Positions 44,163-53,370 of a DNA stretch of 64,000 nucleotides are shown one piece after another. Location of the stretch: NCBI RefSeq assembly GCF_010548275.1, contig NZ_JAAGLT010000037.1, positions 25,479 to 89,478 on the forward strand. Direction: 5' to 3'. Both the position numbers and the translations under genes were made by a program. The notes under the pieces are model-generated. The model worked only from the letters and a program-made list of their open reading frames with translations, was not told the origin of the DNA and ran no database searches. Every line of letters begins with the position of its first letter. Position 1 is the stretch's first letter. This DNA comes from Streptomyces sp. SID12488. Lineage in GTDB: Bacteria; Actinomycetota; Actinomycetes; Streptomycetales; Streptomycetaceae.

Positions 44163-44551
44163 GCACCCACCCCCACCGTCTCCTCCGCCAAAGCCACCGC
44201 TTCGTGCGTCACATCGACGGTGAGGCCACCGAGCCCCGGCGGCTGCGCCACCACCTGCACACGCACGAGGTCGCCCTCCCTGGTGACGGTGACCTCAGCC
44301 CCGCGCGGGGCCGCGCCCCGGGCCACCGCGAGGACCGCGTCGGGCGGGTCCTGCCGGGCGGCGGCCCGGGCACCGGCCCGGGCCGCGTCCACACACTGGA
44401 TCTGCGCGGCGGCGACGAGCAGCGCCCAGACCAGCGCCATCGAGAACAGCACCAGCGCGGGCAGCACCACGGCGGCCTCGGCGGTCACGAACCCCCGGTC
44501 CCGGAACCGCCCCGCATCCCGTTCCCGGAACCGGCGTTCACATTTTCGCAT
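44159..44551 (-). CDS. TadE-family pilus assembly protein
   Basis: A 130-residue protein with the TadE pattern RDRGFVTAEAAVVLPALVLF: a processing site with Glu at +5 and then one transmembrane helix. The soluble part has AARAGARAAARQDPP, also usual for TadE. ATG 44551 lies inside the last codons of the upstream DUF4244 gene, so the two were translationally coupled before the insertion. With DUF4244 split, TadE expression now depends on whatever transcript reads out of the inserted element. Confidence 0.87.
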   Translation of the reverse strand: MRKCERRFRERDAGRFRDRGFVTAEAAVVLPALVLFSMALVWALLVAAAQIQCVDAARAGARAAARQDPPDAVLAVARGAAPRGAEVTVTREGDLVRVQVVAQPPGLGGLTVDVTHEAVALAEETVGVGA

Positions 44552-44647
44552 CGAGGGCCTTCTTCACGATGGCCTGCAACTCCGAGCTGACCTGCCCGCT
44601 CGTCACCACCTTGTAGAGCACCGCCGCGAACGCCACCGCCGCGACCT
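44538..44647 (-). pseudogene. DUF4244 (Flp pilin-like) gene, 3' part
   Basis: The minus strand reads VAAVAFAAVLYKVVTSG..., ending KKALDAKM at the TGA 44540-44538. This is the C-terminal two thirds of a DUF4244 protein. The matching N-terminus (ending TSEYAVGI) is 18.7 kb away at 63391-63505. An intact gene would read SEYAVGI-VAAVAF with nothing between. The six bases 44642-44647 (CGACCT) are the left junction core of the inserted element. Confidence 0.85.
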
Positions 44648-44715
44648 TTATCTAGTGCTGTCAAGTGCCTCTGCAGGTCAACAGGTTGAAGCGATGTAAG
44701 GCAAGTTAGGCATGT
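44648..44715 (+). repeat. 68-bp terminal repeat, left copy
   Basis: This starts TTATCTAGTGCTGTCAAGTG at the left junction and ends AGGCATGT. It is an inverted copy of 55968-56035 with 58 of 68 bases identical; most differences cluster in a 14-base middle part. It is therefore the outer end of the element on this side. Confidence 0.85.
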
Positions 44716-44985
44716 ACGAGTGGGCTTCGCTCGGCCGATACCGTGGAGGCGTTGATCGTTCATGGCGGGTACAGGGGAGGGGTGGACCTGACCCGGGCCA
44801 AGACCAAACTCGGCCGCGTGATCGTGAATGTGACCGCGGCGAACGTGGCGCCGGACTGATCAACCTGTCGCGAGGGGTGGGGCCCGGACCTGTCCGGCAT
44901 CTACAGGGCGACATCGCGCGTGAACGGGTCTCCCCATCCGGTCGGGTCTGTGAGCGCCACCGCCTACGGGTTCTGAGGTGGTTCT
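44716..44985. other. Non-coding stretch inside the element
   Basis: About 270 bases between the terminal repeat and the GT2-GtrA stop. A short plus-strand tail reading VDLTRAKTKLGRVIVNVTAA before a stop near 44860 might be a coding scrap, but I cannot assign it. Nothing else is supported. Confidence 0.35.
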
Positions 44986-46212
44986 TCACACGGCTCTCCT
45001 TGCCGGCTCGGCCTGCTCCTGCTCGCCGTGCGCCTGACGGCGAGACGTCTTTCGCGGCAGATAGACCAGCGCCTCGGTCCCCACGAAGCGCAGCACGAAC
45101 GTGGTCACCAGGGCGAGCGCGGTCGCGGACAGCGCCCCCATCCCGAACCTGCCGACGAACAGCGCGATCAGCGGGATGCTCAGCACCAGGTCGGCGTTGG
45201 CGAGCACCGCGAACCGCCCGATGCGGTCCCACCCCTTGCGGTGCTTTCGCCGCTCGCGGAAGCACAGGTGCTCGATGAGGAAGAAGTTCCAGAGGACCCC
45301 GAGCTGGTTGGCGAGGATCTCGGCGGGGGCGTAGTGCAGGCCGGCCGACGTGAGCGCGTACAGGGCGGCCAGGTTCGGCAGGAAGCCGGTGACGCCGATC
45401 AGCCCGAAGACCATCATGCGGGCCAGTGGCGACGCGGTGCGCAGTCCGACGAGGTGGCGCAGGAACCTGATGCCCTCCTGCGCGGTGGACTTGGACTCGC
45501 CGGCGTACCGGTCCTGGAAGACGAACGGCACCTCGGTGACTCGGCGCGGGCGGCTGCGCACGGCGAGTTCGAGGAGGATCTTGTAGCCGAGCGGCTGGAG
45601 GATGTCGGCGGTGACCGCGCTGCGGCGGATCGCGAAGAAGCCGCTCATGGGGTCGCTGATGCCGTGCAGCCGGCGCGGGAAGAGGGACTTGGTGAGCCAG
45701 GTCGCCCCCCGGGAGACGGCCACGCGGTAGCTGCCCGCGAGCCCGGCCCGGCTGCCGCCCTTGATGTACCGGGAGGCGACCACCAGATCGGCCGACGACC
45801 GTTCCCCGGTCGCCACCAGCTCCGGTACCAGTGACGGCGGGTGCTGCAGGTCGCCGTCCATGACGACGATCCAGTCGGAGGTGGCCGCCTTGATGCCCTC
45901 GACGACCGCGCCGCCGAGGCCGCCGGCCGGTTCGTCACGGTGCAGCACGGTGACCGGGAACGGGCAGTCCTGCGCGGCCTCGTCGATCACCTTGGGGGTG
46001 TCGTCGGTGGAGTCGTCCACGAAGACGACCTCGCAGGGCAGCCGGGACGGCACCGTCTGCGTGATCCGGTGCAGCAGCTCCCGCACGTTGGCGGACTCGT
46101 TGAAGGTCGGTACGACGATGGTGACGGCCCCGGGCTCGGGGATCTCGACCCCGTGCACGGCTGGGTCGCCCAGCCCTCCGGGGGCGGTGGACTCGTAGCT
46201 TCCGCTGTTCAT
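44986..46212 (-). CDS. GT2 polyprenyl-phosphate mannosyltransferase fused to GtrA membrane domain
   Basis: A 408-residue protein from ATG 46212, with GGAGG upstream; the longer open frame is not protein-like. Residues 30-250 are a GT2 dolichol-phosphate-mannose-synthase-type domain: VTIVVPTFNESANVRELL, VVFVDDSTDDTPKVI, VVMDGDLQHPP (the DxD-like site) and SDPMSGFFAIRR. Residues 265-385 are a GtrA/DPMS_TM domain with four helices (FGLIGVTGFLPNLAALYAL). It should make polyprenyl-phosphate-mannose at the cytoplasmic face. The protein mannosyltransferase encoded nearby would use that donor. Confidence 0.88.
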   Translation of the reverse strand: MNSGSYESTAPGGLGDPAVHGVEIPEPGAVTIVVPTFNESANVRELLHRITQTVPSRLPCEVVFVDDSTDDTPKVIDEAAQDCPFPVTVLHRDEPAGGLGGAVVEGIKAATSDWIVVMDGDLQHPPSLVPELVATGERSSADLVVASRYIKGGSRAGLAGSYRVAVSRGATWLTKSLFPRRLHGISDPMSGFFAIRRSAVTADILQPLGYKILLELAVRSRPRRVTEVPFVFQDRYAGESKSTAQEGIRFLRHLVGLRTASPLARMMVFGLIGVTGFLPNLAALYALTSAGLHYAPAEILANQLGVLWNFFLIEHLCFRERRKHRKGWDRIGRFAVLANADLVLSIPLIALFVGRFGMGALSATALALVTTFVLRFVGTEALVYLPRKTSRRQAHGEQEQAEPARRAV

Positions 46213-46440
46213 CGGTCGCCTCCAGCGGCCTTGGCATCGCAGATCCGGTCGACGTCGACGGCCGCCTCGGTCTGTCGCGCCCGTTCGTCCGTGCCGGCTG
46301 CCTCGGTGTCGCGCGCCCGTTCGTCGCCGCCGGCCTCGGTCCTGCGGATCCCGGTCCGGTCCTGGCCGGTGCCGAAGGTGGCGACCGGTGTCGAGTTCTC
46401 CAACGTGCGCTTGACGTTGGGCAGGTCGACCGCGTCGCCG

Positions 46441-46563
46441 ATGCTGCTGGCCCGCTCCCGGCACGCCTCCGTCCGCTCCCTGGAGCGCTACGCCCGTCCC
46501 GGCGTCGACGCGGTCGCTCGGCACGTCGCCGAAGGCGACCCCGCAGCCCGGCGGAAGGGCTGA
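46441..46563 (+). pseudogene. tyrosine recombinase C-terminal remnant
   Basis: The plus-strand frame reads LLARSRHASVRSLERYARPG and continues VDAVARHVAEGDPAARR to a TGA at 46561-46563. This is the end of a phage-type integrase, with the catalytic Tyr in LERYARPG. Nothing upstream encodes the Arg and His-x-x-Arg parts, so only the last 40 codons remain. It is unrelated to the recombinase trio at the right end. Confidence 0.6.
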
Positions 46564-46625
46564 CGCCTCCAAGATCAGCTATTGGCGGCTTCCGGGCCCG
46601 ACCTCGGCGATACCTCAAGTCCCGG

Positions 46626-46883
46626 TCATGGTGTCGGTGTGGGCTCGGGTGCGGGGGTGCGGGCGGGCGCCGTCGCCGTGTAGGTGGGCTGGTTGGGCTC
46701 GACGAACTGGCGGTGGCCGGAGCCGGGGTTGGGGACGGCTGTGTGCTGTCCGATGGCGACGCCGACGAACAGAGTGACGATCGGCAGGATCAGGTGGAAG
46801 CGGTGAGCCTTCCACCAGCTCGTCTTGGCGGGCCGGGGGGGCTGAGATGTGTGCGTGACGGTCTGCGCGTCCGTCTTGGTCAT
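46626..46883 (-). CDS. small single-helix protein with Pro/Thr-rich tail
   Basis: An 85-residue protein starting at ATG 46883. A polar N-terminus is followed by WWKAHRFHLILPIVTLFVGVAI-like membrane helix (quoted part: HLILPIVTLFVGVAIG). The tail of about 40 residues is rich in Pro, Thr and Ala (APARTPAPEPTPTP). A Pro/Thr-rich extracytoplasmic tail is the kind of segment that bacterial O-mannosyltransferases modify, and such an enzyme is encoded next door; that link is inference. The family is unknown. Confidence 0.55.
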   Translation of the reverse strand: MTKTDAQTVTHTSQPPRPAKTSWWKAHRFHLILPIVTLFVGVAIGQHTAVPNPGSGHRQFVEPNQPTYTATAPARTPAPEPTPTP

Positions 46884-47167
46884 GGCCTGACTCCATGGGG
46901 AATGGGTGTTAGTCAGTGGTGGGGCGAGTGCTGCGGTGGAATGCGGTGGGAGCCGCATATCGTGTGCGCGGCCGCGAGCCGGCAGGACGGCACGGTCGTC
47001 CTGTTCGAGCCAGGGTTTGAGGACCTCCGGCACCCTGGGGAGGGTGCGCAGCCGGTCCGGTTCGCCATAACGTCCGCGGTTCGGGGCCGAGTCGGCGGAG
47101 ACTGAATGCACATTTCACTCGCCGGTCGATGAACAAAGCGGATCAGCGAGGCGAGGGAATTCCTTCC
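46884..47167. other. Non-coding stretch
   Basis: About 280 bases between the small membrane protein and the mannosyltransferase gene. Short frames exist on both strands but none has a start signal or recognisable content. Confidence 0.35.
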
Positions 47168-48814
47168 CTACTTCCAATTGGAAAGCCACATACGTCCCGT
47201 TACCTCTGAAGGCGTGAGAGGCAGGCCCATGTACAGAGGGTAGAAGTAGGCGAAGGTGAGGCCGATAACGGCTACGTAGACCAGGATGGCTGTCCGGCCG
47301 ATGAAACGGCGTTTCGGAATGGCCGAGAGAGCCCCGAGACATGCCAGCATTCTTACGACTGCGAGAATACAGAAAGGCAGCGCGGGCAGGGCGTAGAAGG
47401 AGTACATGTCGCGGCTGAATGGAATCCAGCTGAAGATTCCCACGGCCGCTGTTACTGCGAATACCCCGGCGACTTTGTCCCGTTTCACGATCAAGAGGAA
47501 GATGCAGCCCACGAGGGCGGGAATGAATGACCACCAGAGGATGGGTGTCCCTAGGGCAAGAATTTTACTTGTTCCGCAATTCGAACTGCAATCATCGTTC
47601 ATGAGCTCGGCTACCAAGTATGGCTCCAGCGAGGTGAGCCAGTCAATCGGGCGGGAGGCCCCAGGATGGCCTGTCATCAGGCCCTGTCCCTTGGTGAACA
47701 TGCTCATCTGGTACGCCAAGAAATACCCCAGAGAATCCGGGAGGAAGGAACTCCACAAAGGCTTGATGAGGCCCTTGTGTGTGTGCCATCCGTAAGGGGA
47801 GAGGAACCATCCTGTCCAGCTGGCGACGTAGACCGATACAGAAACAGTCGAGTACATCACCAGACGGGCCACTGCCCGCCACGCGGCCGACAGGGAGGAG
47901 CGCAATGACCCGTCTGTCGCCCGCAGCCCATGGTTTGACACAATGACGTAGAGCAAGAGTCCAGGGATGAACCAGAGGGCGCTCCACTTGACCGAAATCG
48001 CAAGTCCCATGAAGATTGCGGCACCAAGCCGCCAGCCAGGAACTGAAAGCCATTGCCTGAGTCGCCGAACCCCAGACTTCACCGATTCTTCGGATTGGGC
48101 TGCCGCCAGTTCCCTGCGTGCCTCATGATCCCGGATCAGGCAGGCGAAAGCCAAGAGGATCAGCAACGTCAAGAATATGTCCAGTACCGCCAGCCGGCTG
48201 AAGACGAATTCCATGCCGTCCAGTGCGAGCAACAGGCCTGCTGCGCATCCCAGCAGAGTGGACCTGAACAACCTCCTGGCCACACGTATCATGACAGTGA
48301 CCGCCAGCGTTCCGGCAATAACTGCAGGCAGACGCCACCCTGTCACCGAGGCCCCGAAAGCCACTTCGCCCATTGCGATGAACAATTTCCCCAGGGGCGG
48401 ATGGGCTATTGTGAAATATTTGGAGGGGTCCGTTCCGTACTCCACACCGTACCGGAGGATGTTGTGAGCCTCCGTGGCGTAGTAGAATTCATCGAACACC
48501 TTGCCCGCCGGTGTGGAAAGGTTCCTGATTCTCAGGGAAAAGGCGAGAGCGGTGATCAGGTAGGTCCAGACCCACGACATCAGGTTGTCGGACCGTTGAG
48601 AGGAACTCTCGGGCTGCGTTTGGCGATCCGGGGCCTCGGTCAGGGAGGAGTACCTCAGACCCGCTTCTTCCTCCGCAGTGACAGCAGTGCGTGCATCAAC
48701 CGAGAAAGCCTTCCCATTTCTCGGCCGGATGGCCCGAGTAATTGCGAGAGCCCGCATCGTGAAACCTGGATTCCCGCGACGTTGCCGCGTGCTGAGAAGT
48801 TGGTTCAATCCCAT
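47168..48814 (-). CDS. protein O-mannosyltransferase (PMT/GT39 family)
   Basis: A 548-residue membrane enzyme from ATG 48814, with GGGAG seven bases upstream. About ten to eleven helices are visible. The catalytic acidic pair is Asp-Glu at residues 108-109 in GKVFDEFYYATEA, and HPPLGKLFIAMGE and KWSALWFIPG are further PMT signatures. It transfers mannose from polyprenyl-phosphate-mannose to Ser/Thr of exported proteins during Sec translocation. Base composition is visibly less GC-rich than neighbouring genes (more A/T at third positions), which suggests a separate origin. The donor synthase is encoded 1 kb downstream. Confidence 0.9.
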   Translation of the reverse strand: MGLNQLLSTRQRRGNPGFTMRALAITRAIRPRNGKAFSVDARTAVTAEEEAGLRYSSLTEAPDRQTQPESSSQRSDNLMSWVWTYLITALAFSLRIRNLSTPAGKVFDEFYYATEAHNILRYGVEYGTDPSKYFTIAHPPLGKLFIAMGEVAFGASVTGWRLPAVIAGTLAVTVMIRVARRLFRSTLLGCAAGLLLALDGMEFVFSRLAVLDIFLTLLILLAFACLIRDHEARRELAAAQSEESVKSGVRRLRQWLSVPGWRLGAAIFMGLAISVKWSALWFIPGLLLYVIVSNHGLRATDGSLRSSLSAAWRAVARLVMYSTVSVSVYVASWTGWFLSPYGWHTHKGLIKPLWSSFLPDSLGYFLAYQMSMFTKGQGLMTGHPGASRPIDWLTSLEPYLVAELMNDDCSSNCGTSKILALGTPILWWSFIPALVGCIFLLIVKRDKVAGVFAVTAAVGIFSWIPFSRDMYSFYALPALPFCILAVVRMLACLGALSAIPKRRFIGRTAILVYVAVIGLTFAYFYPLYMGLPLTPSEVTGRMWLSNWK

Positions 48815-49065
48815 GACGGTCTCCCGTGTAAAACTCTAGAGTATGGGGGGTGGAGACTGGTGATCTGCGCGTCACCCTGAATCGGATGAATCCTGCAGTT
48901 TCTTTGCTTCGTCCTACCCGATGTGCGAATTTGAGAGCCGGTGCGCCTGGCTGCGAGCTGGGCGCACCGGCTGACTGACGCATCGAAGGGCGGTTCGGGC
49001 GTGCAGGGTGTTACAGGCGGTTCCCGGGCGAACTCAAACGGGCATCCGCCGTACCGGCCACGCCC

Positions 49066-49596
49066 CTACTGGTGGTTCACGTCGATGTGGATGCTGAAGG
49101 AGTTTGCTTTGTCGTTGCACATCTCCCCCAAATCATTTTTGGTCATCACCGTGCGCCAGTGATGCGTACTACCATTTTGGGCAAACCAGACGCCGCCCGA
49201 TGTTACGGCCCCCCCCTGGCTGCAGTTGCCTCGGTAGTTGGACGCCGTGTATGCGCTGTGCCAGGCATACGGGTGCACATAGTCCGGGTGTTCGGGAAAG
49301 TTGCCGTAGACGACGTTGATGTCGCAGTGGGTCTCGGTCGACGAGATCTGGTTTTGGCTCTGCGGGGCAACGCTGCTGTCCCCCAGGTCGCGATTGGTCA
49401 CGTCTGTTTGATTCCAGGTCACGGTCTCCAACGGGACGTCCAGGTAGGCATCCCGGTAGTACGTCGAGGAGCAGCCTGCCTGGGTGCTCGTTGAGTTCGC
49501 GAACGCTGTTCCGGCCGCGCCGATGGCGATTCCCGTCCCCGAAAGAACGGTGAGTGCGATACAAGCGGTCCGCACCTTGAGGGATATCGGTCTCAT
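49066..49596 (-). CDS. secreted protein of unknown function
   Basis: A 176-residue protein from ATG 49596, behind AAAGGAAAG. Residues 1-33 are a signal peptide ending TAFA|NS. The mature part is rich in Asn, Ser, Thr and Tyr and has four Cys (AGCSSTYYRDAYL, ETHCDINVVYG, YRGNCSQGG, GEMCNDKA) that could form two disulphides. I do not recognise the family. Its Ser/Thr content and position upstream of the mannosyltransferase make it a possible mannosylation substrate. Composition is again less GC-rich than the chromosome. Confidence 0.7.
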   Translation of the reverse strand: MRPISLKVRTACIALTVLSGTGIAIGAAGTAFANSTSTQAGCSSTYYRDAYLDVPLETVTWNQTDVTNRDLGDSSVAPQSQNQISSTETHCDINVVYGNFPEHPDYVHPYAWHSAYTASNYRGNCSQGGAVTSGGVWFAQNGSTHHWRTVMTKNDLGEMCNDKANSFSIHIDVNHQ

Positions 49597-49961
49597 GTCA
49601 CTTTCCTTTGAACTCGGTCGGATGGCGATCAGGGCAACGGTGGAACCCGTTGTTTCTCCCTTTTTCCTTCACAGAGGCCCAGCAGTGGCGGGGAGACCGG
49701 GAGCGCTCCCACCGGCCGCTCCGGCCGCTCATCCGCGTGTGGCCCGAGGGCGTGAGGCTCTCGGTGCTCGGGACGGTCTGAGCGGCACCGGCTTAGAGGT
49801 TGCGCTGCGGGCCCGGCCCGGTCGTGCTGTGCGTCATACGGCACAGCATCGGTGCGCACCCCGCCCCCGCACATCGGTAGTTTTACGGGGGTGCTTACAT
49901 GATTTTTATATGGGTGTCGTTGAAAGTATCAACCGAGTAACAAGTAACCCGCCGGTAGCTT

Positions 49962-50580
49962 TCAGGGCTTCGCCGCAGCGGTCTTCTTCGGCTGGCCGGG
50001 CACGGTCTTGGTCTTGTCGAGGTGTCCGTAGACCGTGGAACGGGGCACGTTGAACATGTCGGCGATCTGCTGGACGGTCTCCTCCCGGGCGTCGTAGAGC
50101 CGCTGGGCGAGCTCGGCCTGGTCGGCCGTGAGCTTGGGCCGACGCCCGCCTACCCGGCCGCGGGCCCGCGCGGAGGGGAGCCCGCCGTTCGTGTTCGCCA
50201 CGATCAGCTCTCTCGGGATGCTCCGCGAGCACGCTGAGCATCCCGAACATGGCTCGGCCTTCCATGGTGGAGGTGTCGATGCCCTGCTCGATGACGTGCA
50301 GCCCGATCCCGCGCTCGCGCAGTTCGGCGCCGAGGGTCACCAGGTGCAGCACGGAGCGGGAGAGCCGGTCGAGCCGGGTGACCTTCAACGTGTCGCCCTC
50401 GCGTAGCAGCTGCATGACGAGATCGAGCGTGGGGCGGGAGGCTTTCGCGCCGCTGGCGACGTCGACGTGGATGTTGTCGCGGTCGACGCCGCCAGCGGAG
50501 AAGTGCGTCGATCTGGTGGTCGGGGTTCTGATCGGCCGTCGAAGTGCGGCAGTAGCCAAGAAGAATTGTCGGAAACCACT
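49962..50580 (-). pseudogene. serine recombinase (resolvase/invertase), frameshifted
   Basis: Three minus-strand frames join into one resolvase. ILLGYCRTSTADQNPDHQ holds the catalytic Ser. Then, after a shift, VDRDNIHVDVASGAKASRP and LKVTRLDRLSRSVLHLV follow. After a second shift near MFGMLSVLAE comes the C-terminal DNA-binding domain (GGRRPKLTADQAELAQRL, VQQIADMFNVPRSTVYGHL). All domains of a small serine resolvase are present, but two frame changes break it, so it should be inactive. Confidence 0.75.
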
Positions 50581-50796
50581 CCGCCGACCGTTCACCGACG
50601 TTGATTTCCGACGCGCGTTGTCGACAGTGCCCACCTGCGGGTTCCTGATCACGCATATGAGTGTCGACAGACGAACGTTGCCGACACTTCGACCGGGGAG
50701 GGGCCCGCGAGCGGTCAGGCGCGGATGCTGCCTCCTGCGCGCCGCTCGTCGCCCCCTGGCCGTCCCTTTGCCCGCTGTCGTAGCTCCGCCTACCGC

Positions 50797-50958
50797 GCGG
50801 CAGCCGGGACTTCGAGGCGAGGGCCGATCGGCGTGAGCACGCCGAGGACTTCGCCCGGCTGCGCAACGGGGCGCACGTCGCCACCATCACCAGCAGCGAG
50901 GATGAACTCGAACTCGCCGGACTGCCCGACGTCTACGAACCGCCTCGAGACTCGTTAA
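50797..50958 (+). pseudogene. unidentified coding scrap
   Basis: The plus strand reads DFEARADRREHAEDFARLRN and then GAHVATITSSEDELELAGL in an open frame without a start codon and with a stop just upstream. The composition is coding-like (acidic, few Arg/Pro runs). I cannot name it; it may be the end of a plasmid or phage gene. Confidence 0.3.
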
Positions 50959-50967
50959 CGGCACCCC

Positions 50968-53364
50968 TTATAGGGCGGGTACCTGGTTCGCCGCCCACCA
51001 TGCCGCGACCTGGGTACGGCGGCTGCAGCCGAGCTTGGTCATGATGCTGTTTATGTGGCAGTCGACCGTACGCGGCGACAGCGCGAACTGGGCGGCGATC
51101 TGCCGGTTGGTCATGCCCTCGGTCACCAGCGCGGCGACCTGCCGTTCCCGGCGGCTCAGCGGGCTCAGCCCCGTGGCGGCCGGGGCGCCTTGCACACTGT
51201 CGGCCACGGTGGCGGTGTCCAGGGCGAGGGCGATGGCCCTGGCCGGGCTGTCGTGCCGGGCGCCTTCCGCGAGGGCCTTCTCGTATCCGGCCGGCCCCAG
51301 AGCGGAGATGACCGCTTCCTCGCAGCGTGCGCGGTGCCCGCCGAGCGTGGCGAGGGGGGACGCGCCGATGTCCCGGGTCAGGGCGTGCACGGCGCCCAGC
51401 AGCTGTGCCGCCCGCTCGTGGCCGCCCCGGGACGCGGTGATCCAGGTGAACACTTCCAGCGCGGCCGCGGTCGCGGCGTAGTCGTTGAAGCCCCGCAGGA
51501 TCTCCAGCGCGGTCCGCGTCAGCGCCGTGCCCTCCTGCCGGTCGCCGCGCGCCCAGAGCACGTAGCCCAGCACCCACTTCGCGTAGGACCCGTACAGACG
51601 CTCCCCGGATGCTTCCGCGAGCCGCACCGCGCGCCTGCCGGCCTCCTCCGCCGCGCGCTCGTCCCCGAGAAAGACCTGAGCGATCGCGACCTGGAACAGC
51701 CAGAACAGCTCCTGCGGTCCTTCGCCCGCCGCCTCGTGAGCGGCCAGCGCCTCCTCGAACAGGGGCACGGCTTCCGCCATCCGCCCCTGAAAGGCCGCCG
51801 ACGCGCCGCGAAAGCCCTGGACGTACGGCCGGACCGACGGGTCGTCCAGCCGTTCACCCAGCTCTTCGGCCTCGTCCAGCCACCGGTCGGCCGTTGCGGG
51901 ATCGCCCTGCAGCATCGCCACCCAGGCGGCGGCCCACAGCGCCCCGGCCCGGACCGGGGTGGGCTCGGGCGCCGCCGCAAGAAGCCGGTCGAAGTGAAGG
52001 CGCCCCTCGCCGAGGAACTCGTCCGCGCACCAGTGGAAGCGCAATGCCGTGGCCAGGCGAAGCGCAGCCTGTGCGTCGTCGGCAGGATCCGGAGCCCCGC
52101 GCTGCGACCTGTGCGGCTCCCGGGTCCCGGGTCCTGCCGGGGCGGGCCCGGCCACGGCTGGGCCGGCCTTCGCCCCGAACTCCAGTGCCACCCGGAAGTT
52201 GCTGTGCTCGGCGCGCAGCCGGGCCAGAGCGTCTTCCTGGCCGGGGCCGTACCAGTCGGTGGCGGTGCGCTCGGCGAGGGCGAGGAAGAAGTCGCGGTGG
52301 CGCCGCAGCAGCTCTTGCTCTTCACCCGACTCCGCGAGCCGGGCCCTTCCGTACGTGCGGATGGTTTCCAGCAGCCGGTAGCGGTGCACCCCGTCGCGTT
52401 CGCAGGTCAGGACGACGGACTGGGACACCAGCCGGTCCAGGAGGTCCAGCACCTCATGCGCCGCGATACCGTCCTGCGCGCAGACGTACTCGGCGGCGTC
52501 CAGGGCGAAACCGCCGGTGAAGACCGACAGCCGGTTCCACAGCGATCGTTCGGCGGGCGTGCACAGCTCGTAGCTCCACTCGATCATCCCGCGCAGGGTG
52601 CGATGGCGGGGGAGTGTGGTCCTGCAGCCGCCGGTGAGCAGCGCGAAGCGGTCCTCCAGACGCTCCACGGTCTGCTCGACGCTCAGCGTCCGCAGCCGGG
52701 ACGCGGCCAGTTCTATGGCCAGGGGCAGCCCGTCCAGGTCGGCGCACAGCCGGGTGGCCTGCATCCGGTTGGCATCGGTGATGCGGAAGTCCGGCCGGAT
52801 GGCGGTGGCTCGCTCCCGCAGCAGTTCGACCGCCTCGTCCGCTATCGACAGCGGAGGGACGGTGAAGACGTTCTCGCCCGTGACACCCAGCGTCAGTCGG
52901 CTCGTCGCCAGGACGCGCAGCTCCGGACAGGCCGACAGCAGCGTCTTCGCCAGCCCGGCGGATGCGTCGATCAGGTGTTCGCAGTTGTCCAGCACGATCA
53001 GTGCCCGGCGGCGGGCCAGGTGGTCCGTGAGCTGGTCAAGGACGGGCCTGGCGCCGCAGTCCGGAACCCGTAGCGCACCCGCAGCCGCGGCATCCACCGC
53101 CGACGGGTCGCGCACCGCGGCCAGGTCGACGATCCACACGCCGTCCGGGAACGCCTCCCCAAAGGCCGCGGCGGCCTCCAGCGCCAGCCGTGTCTTGCCC
53201 ACACCGCCCGCTCCAGTGAGCGTCACCAGCCGACCGACGCCCAGCAGGCGACCGATCTCGGCAGCCTCGCCGAGCCTGCCGACGAAGCTGTCGAGGGCCG
53301 TGGGCAGATTGCCCACGGCCGGAAGAACAGTGCTCACGGCTCGACCCCATACATCGCCGGACAA
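50968..53364 (-). CDS. LuxR-family regulator with NB-ARC ATPase and TPR region
   Basis: A 798-residue regulator. The NB-ARC-like ATPase opens with LVTLTGAGGVGKTRLALEAA (Walker A) and has RRALIVLDNCEHLIDAS (Walker B) and LRVLATSRLTLGV. DGLPLAIELAASRLR and TLRGMIEWSYELC are typical of this group. A TPR-rich middle precedes the C-terminal LuxR helix-turn-helix (LSRRERQVAALVTEGMTNRQ, then SPRTVDCHINSIMTKLG). Residues near 420 form an Ala/Pro/Gly-rich insert that disturbs the likeness. It may control element genes, but it stands alone, with 900 bases of gene-free sequence upstream. ATG 53364 and a GTG twelve codons later are both possible starts. Confidence 0.9.
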   Translation of the reverse strand: MSGDVWGRAVSTVLPAVGNLPTALDSFVGRLGEAAEIGRLLGVGRLVTLTGAGGVGKTRLALEAAAAFGEAFPDGVWIVDLAAVRDPSAVDAAAAGALRVPDCGARPVLDQLTDHLARRRALIVLDNCEHLIDASAGLAKTLLSACPELRVLATSRLTLGVTGENVFTVPPLSIADEAVELLRERATAIRPDFRITDANRMQATRLCADLDGLPLAIELAASRLRTLSVEQTVERLEDRFALLTGGCRTTLPRHRTLRGMIEWSYELCTPAERSLWNRLSVFTGGFALDAAEYVCAQDGIAAHEVLDLLDRLVSQSVVLTCERDGVHRYRLLETIRTYGRARLAESGEEQELLRRHRDFFLALAERTATDWYGPGQEDALARLRAEHSNFRVALEFGAKAGPAVAGPAPAGPGTREPHRSQRGAPDPADDAQAALRLATALRFHWCADEFLGEGRLHFDRLLAAAPEPTPVRAGALWAAAWVAMLQGDPATADRWLDEAEELGERLDDPSVRPYVQGFRGASAAFQGRMAEAVPLFEEALAAHEAAGEGPQELFWLFQVAIAQVFLGDERAAEEAGRRAVRLAEASGERLYGSYAKWVLGYVLWARGDRQEGTALTRTALEILRGFNDYAATAAALEVFTWITASRGGHERAAQLLGAVHALTRDIGASPLATLGGHRARCEEAVISALGPAGYEKALAEGARHDSPARAIALALDTATVADSVQGAPAATGLSPLSRRERQVAALVTEGMTNRQIAAQFALSPRTVDCHINSIMTKLGCSRRTQVAAWWAANQVPAL

Positions 53365-53370
53365 ATCATT

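Noticed and set aside
45841..46563. 240-codon plus-strand frame over the GT2 gene
   Set aside because: Only its last 40 codons resemble a protein (integrase tail); the rest is antisense to the glycosyltransferase.
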